Positions 1 to 8,919 are shown, numbered from the stretch's first letter. The stretch: DNA of 64,000 bases from Treponema sp. UBA4692 (GCA_002404895.1 DHKO01000019.1:1-64000), one strand, 5' to 3'. The notes: a model not told the origin generated them from the letters alone. Numbers and translations are program-made.

Positions 1-1206
1 TGGCAGATTCCTCTTGAAAAAGTTGTTGAATTTGTGGGCGACGGAACTGAAAAACTTCTGCTACGCGCCCTTAAATTCTCAACAAAAAACAAATTCGACG
101 AGAATTCTGTTTACGGAAAAGAGAATTTCCAAAAAATTCTTGATTTTTATCTGAAGTATTATTACAGCCATGCGGTCGAAAAAACGTGTCTTTACGCTGG
201 AATAAAAGAGCTCCTTCGAATTCTTAAAGAAAAAGGAAAAAAAGTCTGCCTGCTTACAAACAAGCCTGAAAAAATCGCTGAAGTTATCTTAAAAAAGCTT
301 GATGTCTTTGAATATTTTGACCTTATAACAGGACCTGACACTTTGGATGAGAACGGAGAAAAAATCCCGAAAAAGCCGGCCACAGACGGACTCGAATACA
401 CTTTGCGGAAAATCAATTCAAAATTCGGAACAGATTTCAGCGCAAAAAATGCGATAATGTTCGGAGACAGCGCGCAGGACATTCAGGCTGGAAAATCGTT
501 CGGATGCAAGACTGTCGCCTGCCGCGGCGGACTTGGAAACAAGAATCTTTTGATGGCGGAAAAGCCTGACTTTTGTTTTTCTGTTGCAAGCGAAATTGAG
601 AAATTCATCGACATTCTTTCAAAAGACGGCGGCGTTACAGAAATGGAAAAATACGCGATGAAAAACGAGGTTCCTGTTCTTCAGAATGCTGGAAGCGGCT
701 TTATCGCGGACTACATCAAAAATCATGGAGTTAAAAATATTCTTGAAATCGGAACTGCAATCGGAACTTCATCAATCCGTTTCGCGAAAATTCGGGATGA
801 TATTCATGTTACGACAATAGAGATTGACTCTGCCCGGTATGCTCAGGCTGTAAAAAATGTTGAAAGAGAGGGCTTGAAAGAAAAAATCACTCTGATTTTA
901 GGCGACGCGCTCACGGCAGAAATCAGCGGAAAATTCGACCTGATTTTTATCGACGCGGCAAAGGCGCAGTATATAAACTTTTTCAACAGATATTCACCGC
1001 TTTTGTCAGAAAACGGCGTGATTATAAGCGACAATCTTTCATTTCATGGAATGGTTGAAGACTTGAGCCTGACTCACAATTACAGCACGATAAAACTCGT
1101 GAAAAAAATTCGGAAGTATATTGAATTCTTGAAAAGCAACGAAGACTTTGAGACAGAATTTTTGAAAATCGGAGACGGAATCGGCGTGAGCAGAAGAAAA
1201 AAATAG
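1..1206 (+). CDS. HAD phosphatase fused to SAM-dependent O-methyltransferase (5' partial)
   Basis: The frame is open from base 1, so the gene begins before the window; the GTG at 34 lies inside a conserved HAD stretch and is not a likely start. The first ~200 codons are a phosphoglycolate phosphatase-like HAD domain: motif II LLTNKP, a motif III Lys in KKPATDG, and motif IV MFGDSAQD. The nucleophile motif would lie upstream. From about position 642 (MEKYAMKNEVP) the same frame continues as a class I methyltransferase of the caffeoyl-CoA OMT/TrmR (YrrM) type, with SAM motif LEIGTAIGTSS, acidic motif TIEID, and FIDAAKAQY plus ISDN, which are typical metal-site regions of that family. TrmR methylates 5-hydroxyuridine in tRNA; that role here is inference. 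No stop or frameshift separates the domains, so the fusion appears genuine. Confidence 0.85.
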   Translation, partial: WQIPLEKVVEFVGDGTEKLLLRALKFSTKNKFDENSVYGKENFQKILDFYLKYYYSHAVEKTCLYAGIKELLRILKEKGKKVCLLTNKPEKIAEVILKKLDVFEYFDLITGPDTLDENGEKIPKKPATDGLEYTLRKINSKFGTDFSAKNAIMFGDSAQDIQAGKSFGCKTVACRGGLGNKNLLMAEKPDFCFSVASEIEKFIDILSKDGGVTEMEKYAMKNEVPVLQNAGSGFIADYIKNHGVKNILEIGTAIGTSSIRFAKIRDDIHVTTIEIDSARYAQAVKNVEREGLKEKITLILGDALTAEISGKFDLIFIDAAKAQYINFFNRYSPLLSENGVIISDNLSFHGMVEDLSLTHNYSTIKLVKKIRKYIEFLKSNEDFETEFLKIGDGIGVSRRKK

Positions 1207-1398
1207 ATAGAATAGATTTCATTTTTATTCAAAAATTTCAATATCAAATTGAAGTGTGAAGCCACATCCCTAAAATTGGAAAAAAAGTTCAATTTTACAG
1301 AATCTTAAAGGCTTAAAAAAAGGAGCGTTATCTTCTTTTCAACCCTTAATCTGATACCCAAGATAATGCATAAAATTGGCGCTGTTTTTTTCCACATC
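1207..1398. other. Intergenic stretch without recognisable gene
   Basis: AT-rich spacer after the fusion gene. It contains only a weak inverted repeat (TTCAAT...ATTGAA near 1235-1252) and no convincing terminator or small gene. The regulatory region of asnB begins at 1399. Confidence 0.5.
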
Positions 1399-1427
1399 TT
1401 GCAAAAACAAATTTAATTTGCTATCAT
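1399..1427 (+). promoter_or_regulatory. Sigma70-type promoter of asnB
   Basis: TTGCAA (1399-1404), a 17-base spacer and TATCAT (1422-1427). Predicted transcription start is near 1434, immediately before the hexaloop hairpin of the leader. An inverted repeat TTGCTA...TAGCAA (1418-1440) overlaps the -10 region. Confidence 0.7.
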
Positions 1428-1433
1428 ACCAAA

Positions 1434-1502
1434 GTAGCAACGAAGAGGTTGCAGATGAGTTTTTTGGTTTTTCCAGAAGATTTGTCTGCAGCCTCTTTTT
1501 TT
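1434..1502 (+). promoter_or_regulatory. ANTAR-type antitermination leader of asnB
   Basis: The predicted RNA starts with a hairpin GCAAC-GAAGAG-GTTGC (1437-1452, six-base loop). Its loop end and 3' arm are also the 5' arm of an intrinsic terminator: AGAGGTTGCAGA (1444-1455) pairs with TCTGCAGCCTCT (1485-1496), followed by seven T. The two folds cannot coexist, which is the logic of ANTAR antitermination. The loop has G rather than A at position 1 but keeps AAG at 2-4, as in the other three leaders of the window. That an ANTAR protein binds here is inference from family knowledge and from the regulator at 59247. Confidence 0.7.
1444..1502 (+). terminator. Conditional intrinsic terminator in asnB leader
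   Basis: A 12-bp stem with one G-U pair (arms 1444-1455 and 1485-1496), a 29-base loop and a T7 tract. It lies upstream of asnB, so it acts as an attenuator rather than an end-of-gene terminator. Confidence 0.8.
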
Positions 1503-1520
1503 GTTTTAAAGCGTCACGGC

Positions 1521-1660
1521 GTTAGCGCTGGAAGCCCCCGAAGTTGTTTTGCGGCGTTTTTTCCTGCTTTTTTGCTGGAGCAAAACAATGAGCGTGAGCG
1601 AAGGGGCGAACATAGCGACCCGAAGCTGAGCGCTTGCGCGAGGCTGAGGGAAACGCTTTT
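1521..1660 (-). repeat. Dispersed GC-rich repeat, copy 1
   Basis: The core 1525-1626 is about nine-tenths identical by eye to 9046-9145, and on the minus strand both carry GGGTCGCTATGTTCGCCCC. The far end (CCCGAAGCTGAGCG...) matches the minus strand of the copy at 21471. The copy lies between the attenuator and the asnB start, antisense to asnB. Reading through it in the asnB frame gives a spurious N-terminal extension of that protein. Confidence 0.7.
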
Positions 1661-1687
1661 TTGATTTTTTTGAAGCTGGAGGTTTTT

Positions 1688-3445
1688 ATGTGTGGATTTG
1701 TTGGAGCTTTTGATTTGAACAGCGGCTCTGAGCCTATAGACACGGGGCTGAAAGAGCAGCTCAGAAAGCAGGTTCTTGAGATGTCGCGCACAATTCGGCA
1801 TCGCGGGCCGGACTGGACTGGGGTTTACACTGGAGACAACGCGATTTTGAGCCACGAGCGTCTTGCGATTGTCGATCCTTTTTCTGGAAAGCAGCCGCTT
1901 GTCTCTGACGACGGAAAAATCATTCTTGCGGTGAACGGAGAAATCTACAATCATCAGAAAATCCGCGAGGAGTTCAAGGGAAAATATAATTTCAAGACGC
2001 TTTCCGACTGCGAGGTTATAATTCCGCTTTACAAGGAATATTCAAAAAACGGCAATTTCGGAGATATGATTGAACGGCTTTCGGGAATTTTCGCTTTCGC
2101 TCTTTATGACAGCGAGAAGGACGTTTATCTTGTCGGAAGAGATGAAATCGGCGTTATTCCGCTTTATCAGGGCTGGGACAAGGCCGGAAGATATTTTGTC
2201 GCTTCCGAGCTTAAGGCTCTTGAGGGACATTGCCAGACAATCGAAGAATTTCCGAACGGCTGCTATTTTTATTCAAAAGATGAGAAGCCTGTGAAATGGT
2301 ACAGGCGCGGCTGGGAATCTTACGAGAATGTGAAGGACAATCCGCGTGCGACAGACGACAAGGGCGAGATTATAAATCCGAGCGTGATTGAGAAAGTTCG
2401 TAACGGGCTTGAGTCGGCGGTGAGACAGCAGCTTATGAGCGATGTTCCTTACGGCGTGCTTCTTTCAGGCGGTCTTGACTCTTCTATAATTGCGGCAATC
2501 ACACAGAAATATTCTAAAAAGCGCGTTGAGTCTGATTCAAAAGAGGCGGCCTGGTGGCCTCAGCTTCATTCGTTTGCAATCGGGCTTGAAGGCTCTCCTG
2601 ACCTTGTTGCCGCGAAAAAGGCTGCGGAATACATCGGAACGATTCATCACGAGATTCATTTTACGATTCAGGAGGCTTTGGACGCTCTTGAGGACGTTAT
2701 CTATCACATCGAAACTTATGACATCACGACCGTGCGCGCCTCAACTCCGATGTATCTTCTTGCGCGCGCGATAAAGGCTATGGGAATTAAGATGGTCTTG
2801 TCCGGAGAGGGAAGCGATGAGCTTTTCGGCGGCTATCTTTATTTTCACAAGGCACCGAATGCGAGGGAATTTCATGAGGAGCTGGTCAGGAAAATGAGCA
2901 AGCTTCATCTTTATGACTGCCTGCGCGCGAACAAAAGCCTTATGGCGTGGGGCGTTGAGGGGCGAGTTCCGTTCTTGGACAAGGAATTTATCGACATCGC
3001 GATGGAGCTTAATCCGAGCGACAAGATGAATATCAAGCTCCCGGACGGCAAACAGCGCATGGAAAAATGGATTTTGCGCAAGGCTTTTGAGGATATGCTT
3101 CCGAGTGAAATCTGCTGGCGGCAGAAAGAGCAGTTCTCTGACGGAGTCGGCTACAGCTGGATTGACACTTTAAAGGCGATGACTGAGGAAAAGGTGAGCG
3201 ACGCGGAATTTGCAAGACGCGAGAACAGATTCCCGGTGAACACGCCGAAGACAAAGGAAGAGTATTACTACCGCGAAATCTACTCGAAGCTTTTCCCGAG
3301 CGACAGCGCGGCAAAGGTTGTTCCGCACGAGGCTGGAGTTGCCTGCTCAACTGCGAAGGCTCTTGAGTGGGATGCTGCATGGAAGAACATGGACGAGCCA
3401 AGCGGACGCGCGATTTCCGGGGTTCATGACAAGGCATATAAATAG
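1688..3445 (+). CDS. asnB: Asparagine synthetase B, glutamine-hydrolysing
   Basis: Makes asparagine from aspartate, glutamine and ATP in the cytoplasm. The start is fixed by the mature N-terminus MCGFVGAF: Cys2 is the glutaminase nucleophile, and the ATG at 1688 follows GGAGG at good spacing. An in-frame upstream extension would only translate a repeat and would bury Cys2. The N-terminal Ntn glutaminase domain covers about residues 2-210 (RHRGPD, AVNGEIYNH). The synthetase domain follows with the PP-loop LLSGGLDSSIIAA and SGEGSDELFGGY. About 585 residues, slightly longer than E. coli AsnB. Monocistronic, under the hexaloop/terminator leader at 1434-1502. Confidence 0.97.
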   Translation: MCGFVGAFDLNSGSEPIDTGLKEQLRKQVLEMSRTIRHRGPDWTGVYTGDNAILSHERLAIVDPFSGKQPLVSDDGKIILAVNGEIYNHQKIREEFKGKYNFKTLSDCEVIIPLYKEYSKNGNFGDMIERLSGIFAFALYDSEKDVYLVGRDEIGVIPLYQGWDKAGRYFVASELKALEGHCQTIEEFPNGCYFYSKDEKPVKWYRRGWESYENVKDNPRATDDKGEIINPSVIEKVRNGLESAVRQQLMSDVPYGVLLSGGLDSSIIAAITQKYSKKRVESDSKEAAWWPQLHSFAIGLEGSPDLVAAKKAAEYIGTIHHEIHFTIQEALDALEDVIYHIETYDITTVRASTPMYLLARAIKAMGIKMVLSGEGSDELFGGYLYFHKAPNAREFHEELVRKMSKLHLYDCLRANKSLMAWGVEGRVPFLDKEFIDIAMELNPSDKMNIKLPDGKQRMEKWILRKAFEDMLPSEICWRQKEQFSDGVGYSWIDTLKAMTEEKVSDAEFARRENRFPVNTPKTKEEYYYREIYSKLFPSDSAAKVVPHEAGVACSTAKALEWDAAWKNMDEPSGRAISGVHDKAYK

Positions 3446-3498
3446 AAAGAAAATGTCCAGCAGTTTTTTTGACTGATTGAAACGGACTGCTTTATGAA

Positions 3499-3547
3499 AA
3501 CGGTTTCGGCAGGCTCTGCTTTTGGAGATTCGTCGAAGCCGTTTTTT
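3499..3547 (+). terminator. Intrinsic terminator after asnB
   Basis: AACGGTTTCG (3499-3508) pairs with CGAAGCCGTT (3534-3543), one wobble pair, followed by a T run. It ends the asnB transcript about 55 bases past the stop. Confidence 0.8.
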
Positions 3548-3667
3548 CATTTAAATTTTCTGTCTTGATTTCATTTTAGTTCAGATATTTTGCTTTTTGA
3601 TTTCATCACTGAACAGATAAAATTATCTTGAATCTGGTTATATGAATGACTTTGAAAAATCTATAGA

Positions 3668-3680
3668 TTGATAATATCAA
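3668..3680. promoter_or_regulatory. Palindrome upstream of iron-type ABC transporter, possible operator
   Basis: TTGATA-A-TATCAA, a perfect inverted repeat with one central base, in the otherwise featureless 3548-3800 spacer. Its GATAATATC core is loosely like iron-repressor (Fur/DtxR-class) sites. Regulator and function are not established; the call rests on symmetry and on the downstream transporter. Confidence 0.3.
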
Positions 3681-3800
3681 AAAAAATGACTGAGCCGTTT
3701 AGCAAAGAAAGTAAAATCTTATTGAAAGCTCGTTTTTTGATGGTTCTTTTGCTTTTTGTGTGCACGCTGAAAGTGAAAAACTGCTTTGTATGGAGGATTT

Positions 3801-4811
3801 ATGAAAAAGTTATTTTCAAAAGTTTTTAAGATTGCGGCAGCTGCTTCTTTGTCAGCCCTGATTTTTTTAGGCTGCTCGAAAAAGCAGAACCCGCTCCAGA
3901 TTTACTCGATTATTCACGAGGAAGAGACAACCGCGCTTACAAATCTCTTCACTGAAAAGACTGGAATTCCAGTTCAGTTTTTGCGCGCATCGACCGGCGA
4001 GCTTGTGAATCGTGTTATCGCCGAGAAAGATAATCCGCAGGCTGACATTCTCTTGGGCGGAGCTACAAACTACCATATTCAGGCTGACGAGGCTGGCGCT
4101 TTGGAGCCTTATCTCTCGCCGAATGCGAAAAATGTTCCGTCCTATGCTTTGGCAAAGGATAACACTTGGACAGGATTCTGCGTTCTTTCGCTTGGAATCG
4201 GAGTGAACAAGGGAAGATTTGAGGAGAAGTTTCCCGGAACAGAATTCCCGAAAACTTGGGACGATTTGCTCAATCCGAAATTCAAGGGCGAGATTGTACT
4301 TACAAATCCTGTTGCGTCTTCAACGGCTTATCTTTTTGTTCAGGATCAGCTTCAGCGCCTCGGCTGGGACGCGGGCTGGGAATATCTTCTGAATCTCGCT
4401 CCGCTTGTTGGACAGTTCCCAGACAGCGGAAGCGCGCCTGCGAAGCTTTTGGGAACAGGAGAATATGCGATTGGAGTTTCATATCTTCATGCTGTGGCGA
4501 AATACAAGTCTGACGGATTTGACCTGATTGCGATTGCGCCGCCGAAAACTGTCGGAGATGTTGACTGCATCTCAATCATGAAAAACACAAAAAATCTTGA
4601 AAGCGCGAAGAAATTTGTTGACTTCATGCTTTCCCCGGAAGCGCAGGAGCTTATGAGCTCGATTGACTTTACTGTTCCTGTAAATCCGGATGCAAAAGGC
4701 GCAGAAGGCTCGATTCCTGTAAGCCAGCTTGACTTGATTGAATACGATTCAAAGAAAGCCGCCGCAGAAAAGGAAGAAGTCCTTGCAATCTGGTCTAAAA
4801 ACGTAAAATAA
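3801..4811 (+). CDS. ABC transporter substrate-binding lipoprotein, iron(III) type
   Basis: Periplasm-facing binding lipoprotein for the downstream permease and ATPase. The start is the ATG at 3801 after GGAGGA; a TTG 15 bases upstream lies before that SD. Residues 1-26 are a lipoprotein signal peptide ending in the lipobox LGCS. The body is a family 1 periplasmic binding fold of the FbpA/AfuA kind (QIYSIIHEEETTALTNLF, TGIPVQFLRASTGEL, NPQADILLGG, and near the C-terminus FVDFMLSPEAQELM). About 336 residues, usual for the family. Substrate (ferric iron, or possibly another anion or chelate) is inferred from family resemblance. Confidence 0.85.
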   Translation: MKKLFSKVFKIAAAASLSALIFLGCSKKQNPLQIYSIIHEEETTALTNLFTEKTGIPVQFLRASTGELVNRVIAEKDNPQADILLGGATNYHIQADEAGALEPYLSPNAKNVPSYALAKDNTWTGFCVLSLGIGVNKGRFEEKFPGTEFPKTWDDLLNPKFKGEIVLTNPVASSTAYLFVQDQLQRLGWDAGWEYLLNLAPLVGQFPDSGSAPAKLLGTGEYAIGVSYLHAVAKYKSDGFDLIAIAPPKTVGDVDCISIMKNTKNLESAKKFVDFMLSPEAQELMSSIDFTVPVNPDAKGAEGSIPVSQLDLIEYDSKKAAAEKEEVLAIWSKNVK

Positions 4812-4864
4812 AAAACAAAAGCCGCTGTTTAAGTCCATATCGGCGGCAATCATAGGGTGGAGTT

Positions 4865-6496
4865 TTGAAGTTTGATTCAAGCCGCCGCAGCAAATCTCTT
4901 GTTTTTTCTTGGGCATTTGTTGCGGTGTTTTTTTCAGTTTTTATAATTTTTCCTCTTTTGTGCGCGGCTTTTTCAGTCCGTCTTGCAGATTTTAAGGCTG
5001 TTCTGACGCAGCCGGTCTGGCACGAGGCAATGCGCAACACTCTTTTGGAATGTCTTTCGTCAACATCCCTTTCTGTGCTGACAGGCTACGTTTTCGCTTA
5101 TGCGGTTGTAAAGGGAAATATTCCGTTCAGGCGATTTTTCAGCGTTCTTCCTGTCCTGCATTTAATCACGCCGCCTTTTGTCGGTGGACTTGCGTTCATT
5201 TTGCTTTTTGGCAGGCAGGGATTCATAACTCACAGGCTTTTAGGTCTTGACATTTCGCTTTATGGATTCTGGGGGCTTTTAATTGCTCAGACTCTTTGCT
5301 TTTTTCCGATGGCGTATCTGATTTGCGTCCAGACATTGAAAGGTATAAATCCGAATCTTGAGCAGGCGGCGCGCGGAATGGGAGCGGGCGAGGCGAGAAT
5401 TTTTTTTACGGTAACGCTTCCTTTAAGCTTGCCCGGAATTGTCTCTTCATTTTTGTTTATCGCGGTTAGCGTTCTGAGCGACTTTGGAAATCCGCTGATT
5501 GTGGCTGGAAGATTCCGCGTTCTCGCAGTTGAAATCTACACTCAGCTTACAGGCTGGCTGAAAGTCGGAACGAGCGTTGTCCTTGGAATTGCGCTTGTGA
5601 TTCCGAGCGTTCTTCTTTTCTTTTGGCAGAACAAGATAAATTCAAAAATCGGAGTGAAAACCGCGACTTTAGGCGGAAAAGGCTCTTTTTCAGGCGATGA
5701 GTCTCCAATGCTTGGAAAGCAACGCTCAGAATTTCTTTCGAGAATTCTCCTTACTTCATTTGTGCTTTTCATTTCAATTTTGATTTTGGCTCAGATTGCG
5801 GCGATTGCGGCAGGAAGTTTCCAGCAGCTCTGGGGAATAAAAACAGGCTTTACTTTAAGCCATATGAAGGCGGTTCTTGGCTACGGTCTTGAGCTTCGCA
5901 ATTCTCTTGTTTTCGCTTTTGTCTCTGCCGTCTTGGGAACTTTTTTCGCTTGTGTTTCCGCATATCTTGTCCATAGGACGAATGTTCCTTTTCGAAAAGC
6001 GATTGATATTCTTGCGCAGATTCCGTCGGCGATTCCTGGAACTCTTCTGGGGCTTTCAATCTCGGTCGCGGCGAATTCAGTTCATCTTAGATGCTCTCCG
6101 TTCCTGATTATAATAGCTATGACGGTCGCATTTATGCCGTTCGCTTACCGCTCGGTCTCAAATTCTTATATTCAAATCAGCAGGACTCTTGATGACGGCG
6201 CGCGCTCGCTTGGAGCAAACCAGATGACGGTTCTTGCCACGATTCTTGTTCCTGTCGCAAAGGGCGGAGTTTTCAGCGGCTTTGTCTACGATTTTATACG
6301 CGGAGTCGGAACTTTGAGCGCGGTTATTTTTCTTGTGTCTTTTACGACTCCTCTTTCTTCAATAAAGATAATAAATCTTGCTGAGCAGGGCGACTGGGGA
6401 AAGGCGGCGGCTTTCGCTCTTGTCCTGACCGTGATAACTTTTGCGATTTTAGGTCTCGCATTCTTGATTATTAAACGCAAAAAACATTCGAGGTAG
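4865..6496 (+). CDS. ABC transporter permease, iron(III) type, two fused permease domains
   Basis: Inner-membrane permease of the FbpB type, with two homologous BPD permease halves in one chain of 543 residues. Each half carries an EAA-loop motif: EQAARGMGAGEARIFFTVTLP in the first and DDGARSLGANQMTVLATILVP in the second. About twelve hydrophobic segments are visible. The start is a TTG at 4865 preceded by GGTGGAG; no better ATG is in frame. It lies 53 bases after the binding-protein gene and 2 bases before the ATPase gene, so the three form one operon. Confidence 0.87.
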   Translation: MKFDSSRRSKSLVFSWAFVAVFFSVFIIFPLLCAAFSVRLADFKAVLTQPVWHEAMRNTLLECLSSTSLSVLTGYVFAYAVVKGNIPFRRFFSVLPVLHLITPPFVGGLAFILLFGRQGFITHRLLGLDISLYGFWGLLIAQTLCFFPMAYLICVQTLKGINPNLEQAARGMGAGEARIFFTVTLPLSLPGIVSSFLFIAVSVLSDFGNPLIVAGRFRVLAVEIYTQLTGWLKVGTSVVLGIALVIPSVLLFFWQNKINSKIGVKTATLGGKGSFSGDESPMLGKQRSEFLSRILLTSFVLFISILILAQIAAIAAGSFQQLWGIKTGFTLSHMKAVLGYGLELRNSLVFAFVSAVLGTFFACVSAYLVHRTNVPFRKAIDILAQIPSAIPGTLLGLSISVAANSVHLRCSPFLIIIAMTVAFMPFAYRSVSNSYIQISRTLDDGARSLGANQMTVLATILVPVAKGGVFSGFVYDFIRGVGTLSAVIFLVSFTTPLSSIKIINLAEQGDWGKAAAFALVLTVITFAILGLAFLIIKRKKHSR

Positions 6497-6498
6497 AT

Positions 6499-7467
6499 AT
6501 GGCTTTTCTTTCGATTGAAAATATTTGCTTTTCCTATGGGAAAACTGACGTCATAAAAGAATTCTCGCTTGAAGTCGAGGGGGGAAGCTTTACGACTTTG
6601 CTCGGCTCAAGCGGCTCGGGAAAGACAACTCTTCTGCGCCTTATAAGCGGATTTTTGGAGCCGTCATCAGGACTTATAAAAATCAGAGGAAAGACGATGA
6701 ACGGAATTTTGCCGAACAAGAGGCAGATGGGATTTGTCTTTCAGGATTACGCGCTTTTTCCTCATATGACGGTCGAGCAGAATCTTTTTTACGGCCTGAA
6801 GATAAAAAGGCAGACGAAAGAATCAAAAAGAGAGAACCGGGAGCTTGTCCTGAAAACTGCCGAGAGCCTTGGAATCGTTGATTTGCTTGGGCGTTTTCCG
6901 TCGGAGCTTTCAGGCGGCCAGCAGCAGAGAGTCGCTCTAGGGCGCGTGCTTGTCTTGAAGCCGAGCCTTTTGCTCATGGACGAGCCGCTTTCTTCTTTGG
7001 ACACGAATTTAAGGCAGAAAGTCCGCGAGGAGCTTAAAGAAATCCAGCAGAAGCTGAAAATCACGACTGTTTACGTTACTCACGACCAGGAGGAGGCCTT
7101 GAGCCTTTCCGACAAAATCGCGGTGATGAACAAGGGAAAACTTTTGCAGTACGGAACTCCGCACGAGATTTATTTTGAGCCGAAAGACAGATTCACGGCG
7201 GAATTTATCGGGCGGGCGAATTTTATTGGAAATACAATGGTGCGCCCGGAATGGATTCGTCTTGAAAAGGACTGTGCGAACGTGAATGCGAATGCGGAAT
7301 TTTACGGAACTGTCGAGTCGTCAGAATTTTTGGGTGCGTTCACGAGATACAAAGTCTTTCTTGACGGAAAAATTCTCGCAGTTGACCAGCCGACAGTTCT
7401 TTCTGAGAAAATCAAGAAAGGCGACAAAGTCGGAATTTTCTTTCAAAGAAAACTTGAAATGAAATAA
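6499..7467 (+). CDS. ABC transporter ATP-binding protein, iron(III) type
   Basis: Cytoplasmic ATPase of the three-gene importer. Walker A GSSGSGKTT, Q-loop VFQDYALFPHM, signature LSGGQQQRVALGRVL, Walker B LLLMDEPLSSLD and switch His in YVTHDQEEALSLSD are all present. The last ~75 residues form a TOBE-like regulatory domain. 322 residues is slightly short for FbpC/PotA-type subunits. Downstream, 7468-7661 holds only a short inverted repeat (TGCTGAA 7520-7526, TTCAGCA 7555-7561) before the convergent methyltransferase gene. Confidence 0.9.
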   Translation: MAFLSIENICFSYGKTDVIKEFSLEVEGGSFTTLLGSSGSGKTTLLRLISGFLEPSSGLIKIRGKTMNGILPNKRQMGFVFQDYALFPHMTVEQNLFYGLKIKRQTKESKRENRELVLKTAESLGIVDLLGRFPSELSGGQQQRVALGRVLVLKPSLLLMDEPLSSLDTNLRQKVREELKEIQQKLKITTVYVTHDQEEALSLSDKIAVMNKGKLLQYGTPHEIYFEPKDRFTAEFIGRANFIGNTMVRPEWIRLEKDCANVNANAEFYGTVESSEFLGAFTRYKVFLDGKILAVDQPTVLSEKIKKGDKVGIFFQRKLEMK

Positions 7468-7661
7468 ATTGCAAAAGAAAAATGTCAATTTAAAAAGTTA
7501 AAATTCGAGCAAAAAAAGGTGCTGAAACAAAGAGGTCTCATGAACGAGCTTTAGTTCAGCATGGCAAGAAAACTGGCAATTCGCAAGTAAAACGCACGTA
7601 ATTATGAGCCATGAAAAGAGTTTTTGTGAATCAGCCAAAAATCATTTCATGAAGCAGCCCG

Positions 7662-8783
7662 CTATTTTTCCAAAACAAAGAGATATTCTGAGACGTGAAT
7701 GCCTCTTTTTCGGAGATTACGGCTTCCTCGGAATGTGTTGTATTTTATTTCGACGGTTTTGAGTTTTCCGTATTTTTCGAGCATCGTTTTCATTTCGTCA
7801 AAGGAGATGAATCCCTCGGAATTGTATGAGATTATCAGATATTTTGCGTCCAGATTTTCAACGATTTCTTCCATTGCGGGCAGCGCGAATTTCGCCTTGT
7901 TGAAAAGCGAGCGGTTCCAGTTCTGCGTGATTCCGCTTACGCGACTTGTCTTAACGTCAAGAGAATTTTTTAGAATCAGGTTCAGCATAAAATAGTTCGA
8001 GCCGTAAGGATGCTGGTTGTAAGGCGGATCAAGATATGCGATGTCGATTCCGCGAAGTTCTTTTGAAAGAGTTACAGCGTCTTTCTGGAAAATCTCTGTT
8101 TCCGACTCAAAATTGCTGAAAACAGGCTCTTTCAGCTCGATTTTTCCGAAAATTCTGTGGAGCGCGTTTTTTCCTGCCGCCCCGAAACAGCCGATTCCTG
8201 TGTTTTTGTCTTTGTAAAATCCCTTGAAAACGCCGCTTGTGTTCACATGAACCGAGGCTTCCGTAATCAGCGGCGCGAGAAAATATTTTTTTAGTTTTTC
8301 ATCACTTATGATTTCGTCAATCAACGTCCTGTAAGTGTCAATTAAAAGCGCGTTCTCGCGCGTATAGAAAACCCGCTCGCCTTTAAGAATTTTCTCATCG
8401 TCTTTTGGCGCGTAGTTTTTCGCGATGATTCCCTCGATTTTTTCTTTTTCACATTGTCCAACGATTTCTGAGCGCAGCTTTGAGTATAAAACGCGCGGAA
8501 AATCTTTTTTGTCTGAAAGATAGCACGAATTTATAACTCGGGAATAGTTTTCAAGGTCGTTTGCAATCAGTTTTTCAGAATGTTTTTTCAGCATCCGCGC
8601 GACGATTCCGCTTCCTGAGAAAATATCCGTGCAGACCATTTTTTCTTTTCCAAGCGATTTTGAAATCAGATTCACCTCGTTTTCGATATATTTGATTAGC
8701 GAACGCTTGTTTCCGAGATAAGTTATTATTTGCGATGTTAAAAAAAGAGGATTCTCGCTGCTGACTGTCGAAATTTCTGGCAT
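7662..8783 (-). CDS. D12-class adenine-specific DNA methyltransferase, solitary
   Basis: Transfers a methyl group from SAM to N6 of adenine in DNA. The motif order is that of the D12 (Dam-like) class: motif X YLGNKRSLIKYI, SAM motif I DIFSGSGIVARM, and catalytic motif IV DPPYNQHPYGSNYF. Here the start is ATG at 8783 (MPEISTV), preceded by a weak AGAG. The frame extends 17 codons further to an ATG at 8834 that has no SD and gives a non-conserved tail. No endonuclease or other restriction gene lies beside it, so it is an orphan methylase or the remnant of a restriction system. Target sequence cannot be read from the gene. Confidence 0.88.
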   Translation of the reverse strand: MPEISTVSSENPLFLTSQIITYLGNKRSLIKYIENEVNLISKSLGKEKMVCTDIFSGSGIVARMLKKHSEKLIANDLENYSRVINSCYLSDKKDFPRVLYSKLRSEIVGQCEKEKIEGIIAKNYAPKDDEKILKGERVFYTRENALLIDTYRTLIDEIISDEKLKKYFLAPLITEASVHVNTSGVFKGFYKDKNTGIGCFGAAGKNALHRIFGKIELKEPVFSNFESETEIFQKDAVTLSKELRGIDIAYLDPPYNQHPYGSNYFMLNLILKNSLDVKTSRVSGITQNWNRSLFNKAKFALPAMEEIVENLDAKYLIISYNSEGFISFDEMKTMLEKYGKLKTVEIKYNTFRGSRNLRKRGIHVSEYLFVLEK

Positions 8784-8919
8784 AATTCTCTGATGTAAAA
8801 ACTGCTTAAAGAAAATATGAAACTCTTGTATCATACGATTATTTTTGCAAAAATTCCACCGGAAAAGACTTTTCCTGACTGAAAAAAAGCATAAATTCTG
8901 TATATTTATGCAAGTTTTA

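Noticed and set aside
1434..1502. Glutamine riboswitch (glnA or downstream-peptide motif) for the four leaders
   Set aside because: None of the conserved bases of those motifs is present, while a hexaloop overlapping a terminator and an ANTAR gene explain the leaders better.
1634..1687. N-terminal extension of AsnB
   Set aside because: It translates the dispersed repeat, lacks an SD and would hide the catalytic Cys2.
7520..7561. Terminator between the ABC ATPase and the methyltransferase
   Set aside because: Seven-bp arms 28 bases apart without a T run; too weak.
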